Part shown: positions 32,819 through 42,098 of the stretch, one piece after another
Numbering within the stretch: the stretch's first letter is position 1
Layout of the letters: the number at the start of each line of letters is the position of its first letter
NCBI GenBank assembly: GCA_964546145.1
Contig: CAZJIU010000011.1
Span: 1-43,318, forward strand
DNA: 43,318 nt
Direction: 5' to 3'
DNA from: CAZAKO01 sp964546145
GTDB taxonomy: Bacteria > Fidelibacterota > UBA2242
Notes under the pieces: generated by a model
The model's database searches: none
Seen by the model: the letters and a program-made list of their open reading frames with translations, nothing else
Told to the model about the DNA's origin: nothing
Position numbers and translations under genes: made by a program

Positions 32819-33916
32819 ATGAATCCAATTAAGCGTCGAGCCACCCGGATTGTCAATGTCGGTAAGGTTGCCGTCGGCGGGGGATTTCCGATTAGTGTGC
32901 AGTCAATGACTACCGCCTGTACTGACGATATTCCTGTAGTAGTTCAGGAAATTCAAAGACTTACTGTTGCCGGATGTCAGATAGTGCGGGTGTCAGTGGT
33001 TGATGAAGCTGCTGCAAGAGCGCTTGCTACAATAAAGCGACAAATTACCGTTCCTCTCGTGGCCGATATTCACTTTGATTATCGTCTGGCTTTGATGGCA
33101 ATAGCTGCAGGTGTGGATAAAATCCGCATCAATCCCGGCAACATCGGCAATAGCAGTCGGGTCAAAGAGATTCTCAAAGCGGCTCAGGCGGCTGGAATTC
33201 CGATTCGGATTGGAGTTAATTCAGGCTCACTCGAGAAAAGCTTACTGCAACAGTTTGTCCACCCCACAGCCGAGGCAATGGTGGCAAGTGCTGCAAAACA
33301 TATCGAGTTGTGTCGCGAGAACGGTTTTGAGGATATTATCGTTGCGCTGAAATCCAGTAACGTTAATTTGATGATAGCTGCCAATCGCCTGTTTGCCGAA
33401 CAATATGATTATCCTCTGCATCTGGGAGTTACCGAAGCGGGTCCATACCGACAGGGAATCATTAAATCGGCGATTGGGATTGGTGCCCTGTTGGCAGAAG
33501 GAATTGGCGATACTATTCGGGTATCATTGACTGATGATCCCGTTGAAGAAGTTTATGCCGGTCGCGAGATTTTAAAGTCGCTAAATTTGACACACCAGGG
33601 GATTACGCTCGTCTCCTGTCCGACTTGTGGGCGGGCAGAGGTTGATATTATCGGGATTACAAAAGAGGTCGAAAATCGCACCCGGGACATTCAGAAATCA
33701 TTGACCGTGGCAATCATGGGCTGTGCGGTTAATGGTCCCGGCGAAGCCCGGGAAGCGGACTTGGGAATTGCCGGCGGCAAACAAGTATTTTTATTTTTTA
33801 AAAAGGGGAAGATAATTGCCCGCATTCCCGAATCGCAAGCGGTGGAGCGATTAATAGAAGAGATTGAAAAGTGGGATGAATCACCGGATTCAACCGCAGT
33901 CAAGAAGGAGAATTGA
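32819..33916 (+). CDS. ispG: (E)-4-hydroxy-3-methylbut-2-enyl-diphosphate synthase
   Basis: A 4Fe-4S enzyme of the MEP isoprenoid pathway that turns MEcPP into HMBPP. It starts RRATRIVNVGKVAVGGGFPI, then ISVQSMTTACTDD, as in the family. The cluster-binding Cys residues appear in VSCPTCGRAEVD and IMGCAVNGPGEA near the C-terminus. The length of 365 residues fits the short bacterial form without the extra middle domain. It overlaps the TTG opening of the next frame; the likely start of that gene is 3 bases after the ispG stop. Confidence 0.97.
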   Translation: MNPIKRRATRIVNVGKVAVGGGFPISVQSMTTACTDDIPVVVQEIQRLTVAGCQIVRVSVVDEAAARALATIKRQITVPLVADIHFDYRLALMAIAAGVDKIRINPGNIGNSSRVKEILKAAQAAGIPIRIGVNSGSLEKSLLQQFVHPTAEAMVASAAKHIELCRENGFEDIIVALKSSNVNLMIAANRLFAEQYDYPLHLGVTEAGPYRQGIIKSAIGIGALLAEGIGDTIRVSLTDDPVEEVYAGREILKSLNLTHQGITLVSCPTCGRAEVDIIGITKEVENRTRDIQKSLTVAIMGCAVNGPGEAREADLGIAGGKQVFLFFKKGKIIARIPESQAVERLIEEIEKWDESPDSTAVKKEN

Positions 33917-33918
33917 AG

Positions 33919-34362
33919 ATGAAAAAAATAAGTTTTTTGTTGATTGGTTTGATGCTGCTGGGGACGCTCCCGGCTCAGGAACTAATTACATCCAAAGATT
34001 TTGATTATACCTCCTATGGCCAGATGATTTACTGGAGAGCGCTTAATCCGGCTGAGAAGAAAGTATTTTTACATGCCTATCTGTATCGTACTCACGAAAT
34101 CACTGGACTGATGAAATCTAACCGCAAGCTGAAATCTGTCGCAGCTAAGTATAACGAAGAGCTCGCCGATCCGGTTTATACAATTTTTAGGGACCTGGAC
34201 GATGATCAAAAGAACAATTTGATTTACTGGATTGACACTTTCTATCAAAACGAGTATAATCAGGAGCAAAACTTTTACGAAGCTCTAAAGTACGCCTACA
34301 ATAAAGTCAAGAGTGGTCCAGAAACATTGAACGAAATCTATCGCAAAACCTATCCCCGTTAG
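33919..34362 (+). CDS. small secreted protein of unknown function
   Basis: 147 residues from ATG at 33919, eight bases after AAGGAG. A signal peptide (KKISFLLIGLMLLGTLPAQ) is followed by a helical, charge-rich domain containing YWRALNPAEKKVFLHAYLYR and DDDQKNNLIYWIDTFYQNEY, in which a LxxxEKxxFLxxYxYxT-like pattern recurs (two loosely similar helical blocks). I do not recognise it. It lies between ispG and an LpxL-like gene, two bases after the ispG stop, so it is likely co-transcribed and exported to the periplasm. Confidence 0.6.
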   Translation: MKKISFLLIGLMLLGTLPAQELITSKDFDYTSYGQMIYWRALNPAEKKVFLHAYLYRTHEITGLMKSNRKLKSVAAKYNEELADPVYTIFRDLDDDQKNNLIYWIDTFYQNEYNQEQNFYEALKYAYNKVKSGPETLNEIYRKTYPR

Positions 34363-34393
34363 TTTGTGCCAGCTTATTAATGCTGGATCTTGA

Positions 34394-35335
34394 ATGAATC
34401 AAAACAACTATCCAATCCAATATTACCTTGAATATTTTTGCTTATTCTGGTTGAAAAAAATCCTGGCCGGAATGACTCATTCTGAGCGTTATTGGCTGGC
34501 TAATATTTTAGGGTGGGTTGGATATTATCTCATCCCGTACCGGAAGAAAGTAATTTTGACCAATCTGCAGAAAGCATTTCCAGGGCAAAGTGGTAGTTGG
34601 CATCGTCAGGTAGCCCGAAAAACATACCGTCATTTTGCTGCCGTGTATCTGGATATTTGTTCGATTTATGAGCTAAGTGATGCACGTTTTGAGCAGCTGC
34701 TTAGCTCGGTTAATCCTGAAGTGGTTGATGAAGCCCTGGCCGAGCAAAGGGGATTGGTCATGGTCCTTTTTCACTTTGGGAATTGGGAAATAATGGCTGA
34801 CTGGTTGGCACGCGCCGGTTACCCTGTTGCGGCGGTCGCAGCTCACTTGAAAAATCGGCTGGTTGATCGAATTATTTTGCAAATGCGCAGCCGCCATGGC
34901 CTTCAGATTATTCCTAAAGGTAAACGCGGTAACATGCGGCTGCTGCGCTATCTTAAGGATAACCATATTCTTTATCTCCTGGTGGACCAGGATGCCCGCC
35001 GCAATGGCATCTGGATTCGGTTTTTCAATCAATGGTCGAGTACCTTCCGGGGCCCGATATTATTGGCCAGTCATCGCCAAAGTCCGATAATCCTTGCCAC
35101 TTGTTTACAGGAATCTTCAAGGCAATATTCGATTCATTTCGAACGATTAGATACTAACCTGCCGCCAGGTAATATCTCGGCAGTTCATTATTTGACCCAA
35201 AAATATACCAATTATTTTGAATATCTAATAAGGCAGCATCCGGAACAGTATTATTGGTTTCACCGCCGCTGGAAAACCAAACCGCCCAAAGAGGTATTAG
35301 ACCAAAAGCTGGATATTTTACCATGCAGCCACTGA
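34394..35335 (+). CDS. lipid A acyltransferase (LpxL/HtrB family)
   Basis: 313 residues. An inner-membrane lysophospholipid acyltransferase-superfamily enzyme that adds a secondary acyl chain to Kdo-lipid A. The catalytic HxxxxE motif is His127 to Glu132 in LFHFGNWEIMADWL; LLVDQDARRNGIWIRFF follows, and the C-terminus holds YYWFHRRWKT, all usual for LpxL/LpxM. Its presence fits the Kdo genes at 2789-5903. Whether it is an LpxL or an LpxM type, and the acyl chain used, cannot be told. It overlaps the next gene by 13 bases. Confidence 0.9.
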   Translation: MNQNNYPIQYYLEYFCLFWLKKILAGMTHSERYWLANILGWVGYYLIPYRKKVILTNLQKAFPGQSGSWHRQVARKTYRHFAAVYLDICSIYELSDARFEQLLSSVNPEVVDEALAEQRGLVMVLFHFGNWEIMADWLARAGYPVAAVAAHLKNRLVDRIILQMRSRHGLQIIPKGKRGNMRLLRYLKDNHILYLLVDQDARRNGIWIRFFNQWSSTFRGPILLASHRQSPIILATCLQESSRQYSIHFERLDTNLPPGNISAVHYLTQKYTNYFEYLIRQHPEQYYWFHRRWKTKPPKEVLDQKLDILPCSH

Positions 35336-35982
35336 TTTTTTCGTTAGCCCAGATTGGACTTACCGAACACCAACAAATTTATGCCGCGCTGCGTCATGGT
35401 CAGGTGATAGCCTATCCAACCGATACACTTCCCGGATTGGGAGCCGATGTGTTTCATCGGCAAGGTGTCGCGCAAATATTTCGCCTGAAAGGGCGAGACG
35501 AGCAGAAGCCACTTAGTGTTTTATACAGCAGCGTTTCCCGCTTATTGGATGATTTCAAACATCTGAGCGCGTTTCAACGGGAAGTGGTTAGTGTCCTTCT
35601 CCCCGGACCGATTACCCTTTTATTGCCGGCACCGCCAGATTTTCCAAAAGTGTTAACTCCCAAAGATTATATCGGAATACGGGTAATTGATTATCCTCGC
35701 TTGAATCAGGTTTTCGAAGATTATCCTCATCCGATTACGACGACCAGCATTAATCCGGCGGGGCAGACGCCAGCAACTTCCACTATGCAGATTCTGGCAT
35801 ACTTCAAAGATGAATTAGCGATTATTATTGAAGATCAGGTCGCTTACTCACCGCTTGGTTCGAGCATTATCCGGCTAACCAATGATAGTTGGGAAATGGT
35901 TCGTGCCGGTGTTGTCAGCCAAAATCGCATCGAAGCAAAATTTCAACAAGTCTTTCAAAATCTTAACGAGAAATCAAATTAA
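35323..35982 (+). CDS. TsaC/Sua5/YrdC-family threonylcarbamoyl-AMP synthase
   Basis: About 219 residues from ATG at 35323; the frame opens upstream at 35254 inside the acyltransferase gene, but the domain begins only at about ALRHGQVIAYPTDTLPGLG. It makes threonylcarbamoyl-AMP for the t6A37 tRNA modification. Family motifs are YPTDTLPGLGADV, RLKGRDEQKPLSVL, LLPGPITLLLPAP and TTSINPAGQTP. It lacks the extra Sua5 domain, so it is the short TsaC form. Its stop codon overlaps the selA start (TAATG). Confidence 0.88.
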   Translation: MQPLIFSLAQIGLTEHQQIYAALRHGQVIAYPTDTLPGLGADVFHRQGVAQIFRLKGRDEQKPLSVLYSSVSRLLDDFKHLSAFQREVVSVLLPGPITLLLPAPPDFPKVLTPKDYIGIRVIDYPRLNQVFEDYPHPITTTSINPAGQTPATSTMQILAYFKDELAIIIEDQVAYSPLGSSIIRLTNDSWEMVRAGVVSQNRIEAKFQQVFQNLNEKSN

Positions 35983-37397
35983 TGCTTAAAAACAATCAAA
36001 CAGATTTTGCTATATTGCCATCAGTCCAGCAGGTGCTGGATGAACTGACGGATGTTGCTACTATAATCAAACGATTTTATCTGACCGTTCTGGTACGGGA
36101 GGCAGTGGAGCACTTTCGCAATCAGTTGATTTCGGGCAAATTGCGAGCCGCTGACCGCACTCAGGTTATTGCGATGATCCGGGATATGGTCCGGAATAAT
36201 GTCCGCCAGCTGGTTGATACGCCGCTCAAGCGGCTGGTCAATGCGACCGGAATCATTCTGCATACCGGTTTAGGGCGGGCGCCGCTGGGTGAATGGCCAA
36301 TTCAATATTTATTGAATATGGTATCCGGCTATCTCAATCTGGAATTTGACCTGGAGAGTGGTAAGCGTGGTGAACGTCTGGATTTGACCGACAAATATCT
36401 CCGCTTGTTGACCGGCGCCGAATATTCTGCGGTTGTGAATAATAATGCGGCTGCGGTTCTGATTACTTTGAATACCCTGGCTAATCGCAAAGAGGTCATT
36501 ATTTCGCGGGGTGAGTTGATCGAAATCGGGGGATCATTTCGTCTGCCGGAAGTAATGCAAAAAAGCGGCGCCAAGCTGGTCGAAGTAGGAACGACAAACC
36601 GCACATATCTTAAGGATTATGAGGCGGCAATTAATTCTAAAACGGGTGCGATCCTGGTTGCGCATACCTCCAATTATCGCGTTAAGGGATTCACCAGCAA
36701 ACCACAGCCACAGGAAATTATTGACCTGGGGCAGCAATATAAGATTCCAGTCATCCTGGATTTGGGAAGCGGGGCGCTGCTCCCAATGCCAGCGCTTGGG
36801 CTGCCGGATGAGCCATTAGTCTCAGAGAGTGTGCGGAATGGTTTTGATGTAATTACTTTTAGTGGTGATAAATTATTGGGTGCGGTTCAGGCCGGGATAA
36901 TTGTCGGGAAATCTGAATATATCGCCAGAATCAGACGTAATCCCCTGATGCGCGTCGTCCGTTGTGATAAAATTACCCTGGCGCTGTTGGTTGCCACTTT
37001 TCGCAAATACTTGCTAAATGCTGAGATACCCGAGGTGACAACCTATAATTATCTTACCCGGACTAAGAAAGAGCTGCATGCAATGGCCCGAGTAATTCTG
37101 GAGCAAGTACCCAAGGATTATCAGCACTTCCTGGGAATAGAAGTTTGTGAAACCCTGACTGAAGCGGGCAGTGGTTCGCTGCCAACCGAGGTTCTCCCGA
37201 GTATTGCCATTCGCCTGCATTCTTCCAAAATATCCGAAGAGCAGCTTGTCCGGCTCTTCCGCCAACAGGATCCGCCCGTGGTCGGTTATCTCAAGCAGGA
37301 CTATTTTTATCTCGATTTGAAAGCAGTTAGTCATAAAGAACTGGTATTTATCCAGAATGCCATCAATCGGGTGGCAGAAAAATTATTGAATCAATAA
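35982..37397 (+). CDS. selA: L-seryl-tRNA(Sec) selenium transferase
   Basis: A PLP enzyme that converts Ser-tRNA(Sec) to Sec-tRNA(Sec) with selenophosphate. It starts with an N-terminal helical domain holding LPSVQQVLDEL, then VNATGIILHTGLGRAPL. The cofactor Lys is in ITFSGDKLLGAVQAG (about residue 300), and NPLMRVVRCDKITLALL follows. The length of 471 residues is normal. selB follows after eight bases, the standard selAB arrangement. No selD or tRNA(Sec) gene is seen in the window, so these must lie elsewhere. Confidence 0.96.
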   Translation: MLKNNQTDFAILPSVQQVLDELTDVATIIKRFYLTVLVREAVEHFRNQLISGKLRAADRTQVIAMIRDMVRNNVRQLVDTPLKRLVNATGIILHTGLGRAPLGEWPIQYLLNMVSGYLNLEFDLESGKRGERLDLTDKYLRLLTGAEYSAVVNNNAAAVLITLNTLANRKEVIISRGELIEIGGSFRLPEVMQKSGAKLVEVGTTNRTYLKDYEAAINSKTGAILVAHTSNYRVKGFTSKPQPQEIIDLGQQYKIPVILDLGSGALLPMPALGLPDEPLVSESVRNGFDVITFSGDKLLGAVQAGIIVGKSEYIARIRRNPLMRVVRCDKITLALLVATFRKYLLNAEIPEVTTYNYLTRTKKELHAMARVILEQVPKDYQHFLGIEVCETLTEAGSGSLPTEVLPSIAIRLHSSKISEEQLVRLFRQQDPPVVGYLKQDYFYLDLKAVSHKELVFIQNAINRVAEKLLNQ

Positions 37398-37405
37398 AGA
37401 ATCGT

Positions 37406-39289
37406 ATGCGTCCGATTATTATCGGCACTGCCGGTCACATTGATCATGGTAAATCGGCTCTGGTAAAAGCCCTAACTGGTACCGATCCCGATCGTCTGCT
37501 TGAGGAAAAACAAAGGGGAATGACGATTGACATCGGTTTTGCTTTTTTGAATGAAAATATTGCCCTGATTGATGTTCCCGGTCATGAGCGCTTTGTCAAA
37601 AATATGGTCACCGGCGCAAGTACCATTGATACCGCTCTGCTGGTTGTGGCAGCCGACGATGGGATCATGCCGCAGACAAGAGAACATTTCGATATTTTAC
37701 GACTTTTGCATATTCGCCGGGGGGTAATTGTAATTACCAAAACTGATCTGGCCGAGCCTGACTGGATTGATCTTGTTGAAAAGGAAATAAGGGAACTGGT
37801 CAGTGACAGCTTTCTAGAAAATGCCCCCATCTTTCGCGTTTCTTCGATCACTAATACCGGCATTGATGAATTACAGAACTACCTTTTGAGCTTGCCCAGT
37901 ATGATTCAACATCAGCCGACTGGTCAGGAAATTTTTCGGCTGCCGATTGATCGGGTTTTTGTAATGAAAGGATATGGTACCGTGGTTACCGGTTCGGTAC
38001 TCAGTGGTACGGTAGCAGTTGGTGAGGAATTGGAAATTTTACCAATTCAGCAAACGGTAAAAGTCCGGGGGATTCAATCCCATAATCGGGCAGTAGCGAA
38101 TATTTCCGTTGGTCATCGGGCCGCTTTAAATATCCAGGGCATTGAGGCGAAGCAGCTAAGGCGGGGATTTGAACTGGCAACTTCTGGTTATTTCCAGCCG
38201 ACAAGATTACTGAGCTGTAGTATTACGCTTCTTCCGACTGCTCCACCAGTCAAGAGTAATACTCAGGTTAGATTACATCTTGGTACGGCGGAATATCTGG
38301 CTCGGATTCGGTTTGTCGGCAGGAGTGGGCTTTCTGCCGGTGAAACGGGAATTGCCCAGCTGGTGCTGGATGAACCGGTCACCGCTGGTTTTAGGGATCA
38401 TTTCATTATCCGTCAATACTCACCAATGATCACGATTGGTGGCGGCATGGTCCTCGAAACGCAACCGACTCCACTGCGCCAAAAAGATGTCCAGGCTGCT
38501 GAGTCGTTACAAAAGTGGATGACGGAAAACATTCTTTCCCTGATTCAGATATTATTGACCGACAATCCTTTGCAACTTTACCAGGTTCATCAGCTGGCGA
38601 TGATCTTTTCCTGTCACGATGATGAAATCCGCAATTACCTGCTCCAGCTGGTAAAGGATGGTATTATCGTCCCGGTCGAGAAATTTTGGAGTTCGACAAG
38701 CCAGCATGAAAAACTGAAAAATAAGATTCTGCATCTGATTAATGATTATCACCGTGAGGAACCGCTCTCTTATGGTATTACTAAATCTGCGATTGCGGAA
38801 AGACTGCAGCTTTCTCCATTGCTGGTAAATTTCCTGCTGAAACAATTAGCAGTGAGGAAACAGGTAAAAATGTCGGGTGATAAAGTTGCGCTTGCCGACT
38901 TTGAGATTCGATTTTCTCTGATTCAGCAGAAGTTTTTAGTGACCCTGGAAGCCGCGCTCCGCCAGGCGGAATTCAATCCAATGGATCTGCAAGAGATTCA
39001 GCGATCAACGGAATTATCCGTGAAAGAAGTCCAGGGATTATTAGCCTATTTACTGGACAAGCAAAAAATTATTCAAATTGACAAAGATAAGTTTTTAGCT
39101 GCAGAGGTCGTTGACCGCGGAGCAATCCTGATTCGGGACTATTTGCTTAAGAAGCACTCGGCTACGGTGAGTGAATTGAAAACAGTTCTGAATACCAGCC
39201 GCAAATGGGCAGTCCCGTTGTTGAATTACTATGATAAAATCGGCTTGACTAATCGAATCGGTGACCAGCGAGTATTGAATAAAGAGTGA
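37406..39289 (+). CDS. selB: selenocysteine-specific elongation factor
   Basis: A GTPase that brings Sec-tRNA to UGA codons with a SECIS hairpin. The G domain has G1 GTAGHIDHGKS (residues 7-17), G3 DVPGHERF and G4 TKTD (in VITKTDLAE). Domains 2 and 3 follow, and the C-terminal winged-helix repeats (about residues 380-627) bind the SECIS RNA. The length of 627 residues is typical. With selA it shows that the organism reads some UGA codons as selenocysteine. A 149-base gap with no gene follows; no terminator or tRNA is evident there. Confidence 0.96.
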   Translation: MRPIIIGTAGHIDHGKSALVKALTGTDPDRLLEEKQRGMTIDIGFAFLNENIALIDVPGHERFVKNMVTGASTIDTALLVVAADDGIMPQTREHFDILRLLHIRRGVIVITKTDLAEPDWIDLVEKEIRELVSDSFLENAPIFRVSSITNTGIDELQNYLLSLPSMIQHQPTGQEIFRLPIDRVFVMKGYGTVVTGSVLSGTVAVGEELEILPIQQTVKVRGIQSHNRAVANISVGHRAALNIQGIEAKQLRRGFELATSGYFQPTRLLSCSITLLPTAPPVKSNTQVRLHLGTAEYLARIRFVGRSGLSAGETGIAQLVLDEPVTAGFRDHFIIRQYSPMITIGGGMVLETQPTPLRQKDVQAAESLQKWMTENILSLIQILLTDNPLQLYQVHQLAMIFSCHDDEIRNYLLQLVKDGIIVPVEKFWSSTSQHEKLKNKILHLINDYHREEPLSYGITKSAIAERLQLSPLLVNFLLKQLAVRKQVKMSGDKVALADFEIRFSLIQQKFLVTLEAALRQAEFNPMDLQEIQRSTELSVKEVQGLLAYLLDKQKIIQIDKDKFLAAEVVDRGAILIRDYLLKKHSATVSELKTVLNTSRKWAVPLLNYYDKIGLTNRIGDQRVLNKE

Positions 39290-39438
39290 ATCCTCACCTA
39301 TTTTTTACTATTGACAATATTTATTAAAATTCTGTCAGTTGATTGACTAAATTCAAATGAATTCTGTCATTTGAGCGAGAACCTGGATATGATATTTCAT
39401 ACTTCTGAACGATTCTGTATATTAAGAACCAGACGAGC

Positions 39439-42057
39439 ATGACGAAGAAAAAGGAATATATTGACGAATCCACCCCGGTGATGCGGCAGTTTGCGGTCAT
39501 TAAATCCAAATATCCCGATGCTCTGGTGCTTTTTCGAATGGGTGATTTTTACGAAACTTTTCGGGAAGATGCCAAAACCGCAGCCCGAATCCTGAATATT
39601 ACCCTGACCAAACGGGCTAACGGAAAAGCCGCTTCGGTGCCGCTGGCTGGATTTCCCTATCATGCCTTGGATAATTACCTGCACAAGTTGCTCAAAGCCG
39701 GACTTAAGGTGGCAATCTGTGAACAGGTTGAGGATCCGAAACTGGCAAAGGGAATTGTCAAACGTGAAGTAGTCGAGCTAGTAACCCCTGGCACGGCGAT
39801 TTCGGATAATTATTTGGAAAAGGAGAAAAACAATTATCTGGTTTCAATCATCTTCAATGACACTCTGGCTGGTTTGGCGACGATTGACGTTTCGACCGGT
39901 GAATTTTTCCTCACGGAAGTGCCACTACCGCGTTTGAAGGAAAGCGTTTTGGCGCTGAAGCCGGCGGAGATTATCTGTAGTGAAAGTCAGCAGAAAGAAA
40001 TTGCAGCACTTTTCGATCAGCAGGTTTTGCGCGTAACGCCCCTGGAGGACTATTTTTTCTCGCCGGAGATGGCTTACGAGACTCTCATTCACCACTTCCG
40101 CACGCAATCACTCAAAGGCTTCGGCTGTGAAAAGGCGCTGATGGGTATCCGGGCTGCCGGTCCGATCATCAGTTACCTGCGACAAAATCATCAAACCGAT
40201 CTGACTCATATCTCGCAATTGCGCTTTCAGAGCGATCAGGAATTTGTGTTAGTGGATGAATTTACCCAGCGCAATCTGGAACTTTTTCAAACGATGCAGA
40301 GCGGCAACTTGCGCGGCTCCCTGCTGGGAATTTTGAATGAAACCGTAACCCCAATGGGTAGTCGTCTGCTGATCAAATGGCTGCGGGCACCACTGCGTAG
40401 CCTTGAGGTCATCAATCAACGTCTCGATCGGGTGGAATTTTTCTTCAAAAATCACAAGTGCCGGGCAGAGATGCGGAAATTGCTGACTCATACTGGCGAT
40501 CTGGAGCGGCTGCTGTCCCGACTGACTACTAACCATGCCGGTGCTCGCGAGCTTTTAGCGCTGAAGACAACTTTGCTGCTTATACCGCAGCTGAAGCATT
40601 TATTGAAAGACAGCGATATTTTCAAGGTATTAACTAGTAATCTGAAACCGCTGAAGAACTTGACCGACCTGCTGGACCGGGCAATTCGACAGGAGGATTT
40701 GCCGCTTTCGATTCGTGAGAGCGGCTTTATTCAGGATGGATTTTCGGCGGAACTGGACGAATACCGGCATGTCGTCCGCCACGGACGCGAATGGATTTTA
40801 CAACTGCAAGCCAAAGAACGCGAAGCCCTGGGCATTCCTTCGCTCAGGGTGAGTTACAATAAAGTATTTGGCTATTACATTGAGATTACCAAGCCGCATA
40901 TCAGCAAAGTGCCAGAAAGCTATATCCGCAAACAGACTCTGGTCAATTCCGAACGGTTTATTACGCCCGAACTAAAGGAGTACGAGGAGAAGTTATTAAA
41001 TGCCGAAGAGAAAATGGCGGAAATTGAATACAACCTGTTCCAGGAATTGCGTGAGGATGTGCTCAAAGAGACGATTGCCATCCAGCAAAATGCCGCAGTG
41101 ATCGCCGAATTGGATGTTTTAAGTAACCTGGCGTATATTGCGGAGCGGAATAAATATAATCGTCCGGTGATCAATGACAGCAGCCGGATTGTGATTAATG
41201 AGGGACGTCATCCGGTCGTCGAGGCGCTGCTGCCGGCCGGGGAGAGTTTTGTGCCCAACGATACGGATATAGATACCCGAACTAACCAGATTTTAATTAT
41301 CACCGGACCCAATATGGCAGGTAAGTCAACTTACTTACGCCAGGTTGGGCTGATTGTGCTGATGGCTCAAACAGGCAGTTTTATTCCGGGCAAGGAGGCG
41401 GCGATTGGGATTGTAGATAAAATTTTTACCCGGGTTGGCGCCAGTGATAATCTGGCAGCCGGCGAATCCACTTTCCTGATGGAGATGAATGAAACTGCCA
41501 ATATTCTGAATAATGTGACTCCCCAGTCGCTGATTTTGCTGGATGAAATTGGACGGGGAACCTCGACCTACGACGGAATGTCCATCGCCTGGGCGGTCAC
41601 TGAGTTTTTACACAATCATAAAGATGTAGCCGCCAAGACCTTGTTCGCCACGCATTATCACGAATTGACCGAGCTGGAGAAAATGCTGCCGCGGGTGAAA
41701 AACCTGAATGTGGCGGTTAAAGAATACGGCGATCGGGTTGTCTTTCTGCGTAAAATTATTCCCGGCGGCTGCGATAAGAGCTACGGCATTCATGTTGCCC
41801 AGATGGCCGGGATCCCCCTGGAGGTAATTCACCGGGCAAATGAAATTATGTCCAATCTGAGCAGTGAAGAGCGGATTTTACCGACGGATAAAGCGAAGTA
41901 TCGCAAAATTCCTGAGCCTGACAAAGACCAGTTGGGATTATTCGATCAGCTCGAGAGTGAGCTGCTCCGCCAACTCAGTGAAATGGATATTGACAGCCTG
42001 ACTCCGCTGGAGGCACTTCAGAAGCTGGATCAATTGAAAAAGAAATACGGTGTTTGA
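39439..42057 (+). CDS. mutS: DNA mismatch repair protein MutS
   Basis: Binds mismatches and starts repair with MutL. The N-terminal mismatch-recognition domain has the Phe-x-Glu motif in FRMGDFYETF (about residues 33-42). The connector, lever and clamp domains follow, and then the ATPase with Walker A GPNMAGKSTYLRQVG (about 620-634), the signature loop GASDNLAAGESTFLMEM, Walker B LILLDEIGRGTSTYDG and FATHYHEL. The length is 872 residues, normal for MutS1. The C-terminal tail ends with a possible beta-clamp-like QLGLFDQL. No mutL is near. Confidence 0.98.
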   Translation: MTKKKEYIDESTPVMRQFAVIKSKYPDALVLFRMGDFYETFREDAKTAARILNITLTKRANGKAASVPLAGFPYHALDNYLHKLLKAGLKVAICEQVEDPKLAKGIVKREVVELVTPGTAISDNYLEKEKNNYLVSIIFNDTLAGLATIDVSTGEFFLTEVPLPRLKESVLALKPAEIICSESQQKEIAALFDQQVLRVTPLEDYFFSPEMAYETLIHHFRTQSLKGFGCEKALMGIRAAGPIISYLRQNHQTDLTHISQLRFQSDQEFVLVDEFTQRNLELFQTMQSGNLRGSLLGILNETVTPMGSRLLIKWLRAPLRSLEVINQRLDRVEFFFKNHKCRAEMRKLLTHTGDLERLLSRLTTNHAGARELLALKTTLLLIPQLKHLLKDSDIFKVLTSNLKPLKNLTDLLDRAIRQEDLPLSIRESGFIQDGFSAELDEYRHVVRHGREWILQLQAKEREALGIPSLRVSYNKVFGYYIEITKPHISKVPESYIRKQTLVNSERFITPELKEYEEKLLNAEEKMAEIEYNLFQELREDVLKETIAIQQNAAVIAELDVLSNLAYIAERNKYNRPVINDSSRIVINEGRHPVVEALLPAGESFVPNDTDIDTRTNQILIITGPNMAGKSTYLRQVGLIVLMAQTGSFIPGKEAAIGIVDKIFTRVGASDNLAAGESTFLMEMNETANILNNVTPQSLILLDEIGRGTSTYDGMSIAWAVTEFLHNHKDVAAKTLFATHYHELTELEKMLPRVKNLNVAVKEYGDRVVFLRKIIPGGCDKSYGIHVAQMAGIPLEVIHRANEIMSNLSSEERILPTDKAKYRKIPEPDKDQLGLFDQLESELLRQLSEMDIDSLTPLEALQKLDQLKKKYGV

Positions 42058-42098
42058 CAGCCGGAACATTCAATCCGGATTGCCGTTTTAAGCATAGT

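Noticed and set aside
39290..39438. tRNA(Sec) gene between selB and mutS
   Set aside because: No cloverleaf with long variable arm, T-loop or CCA end could be found on either strand; the stretch is AT-rich.
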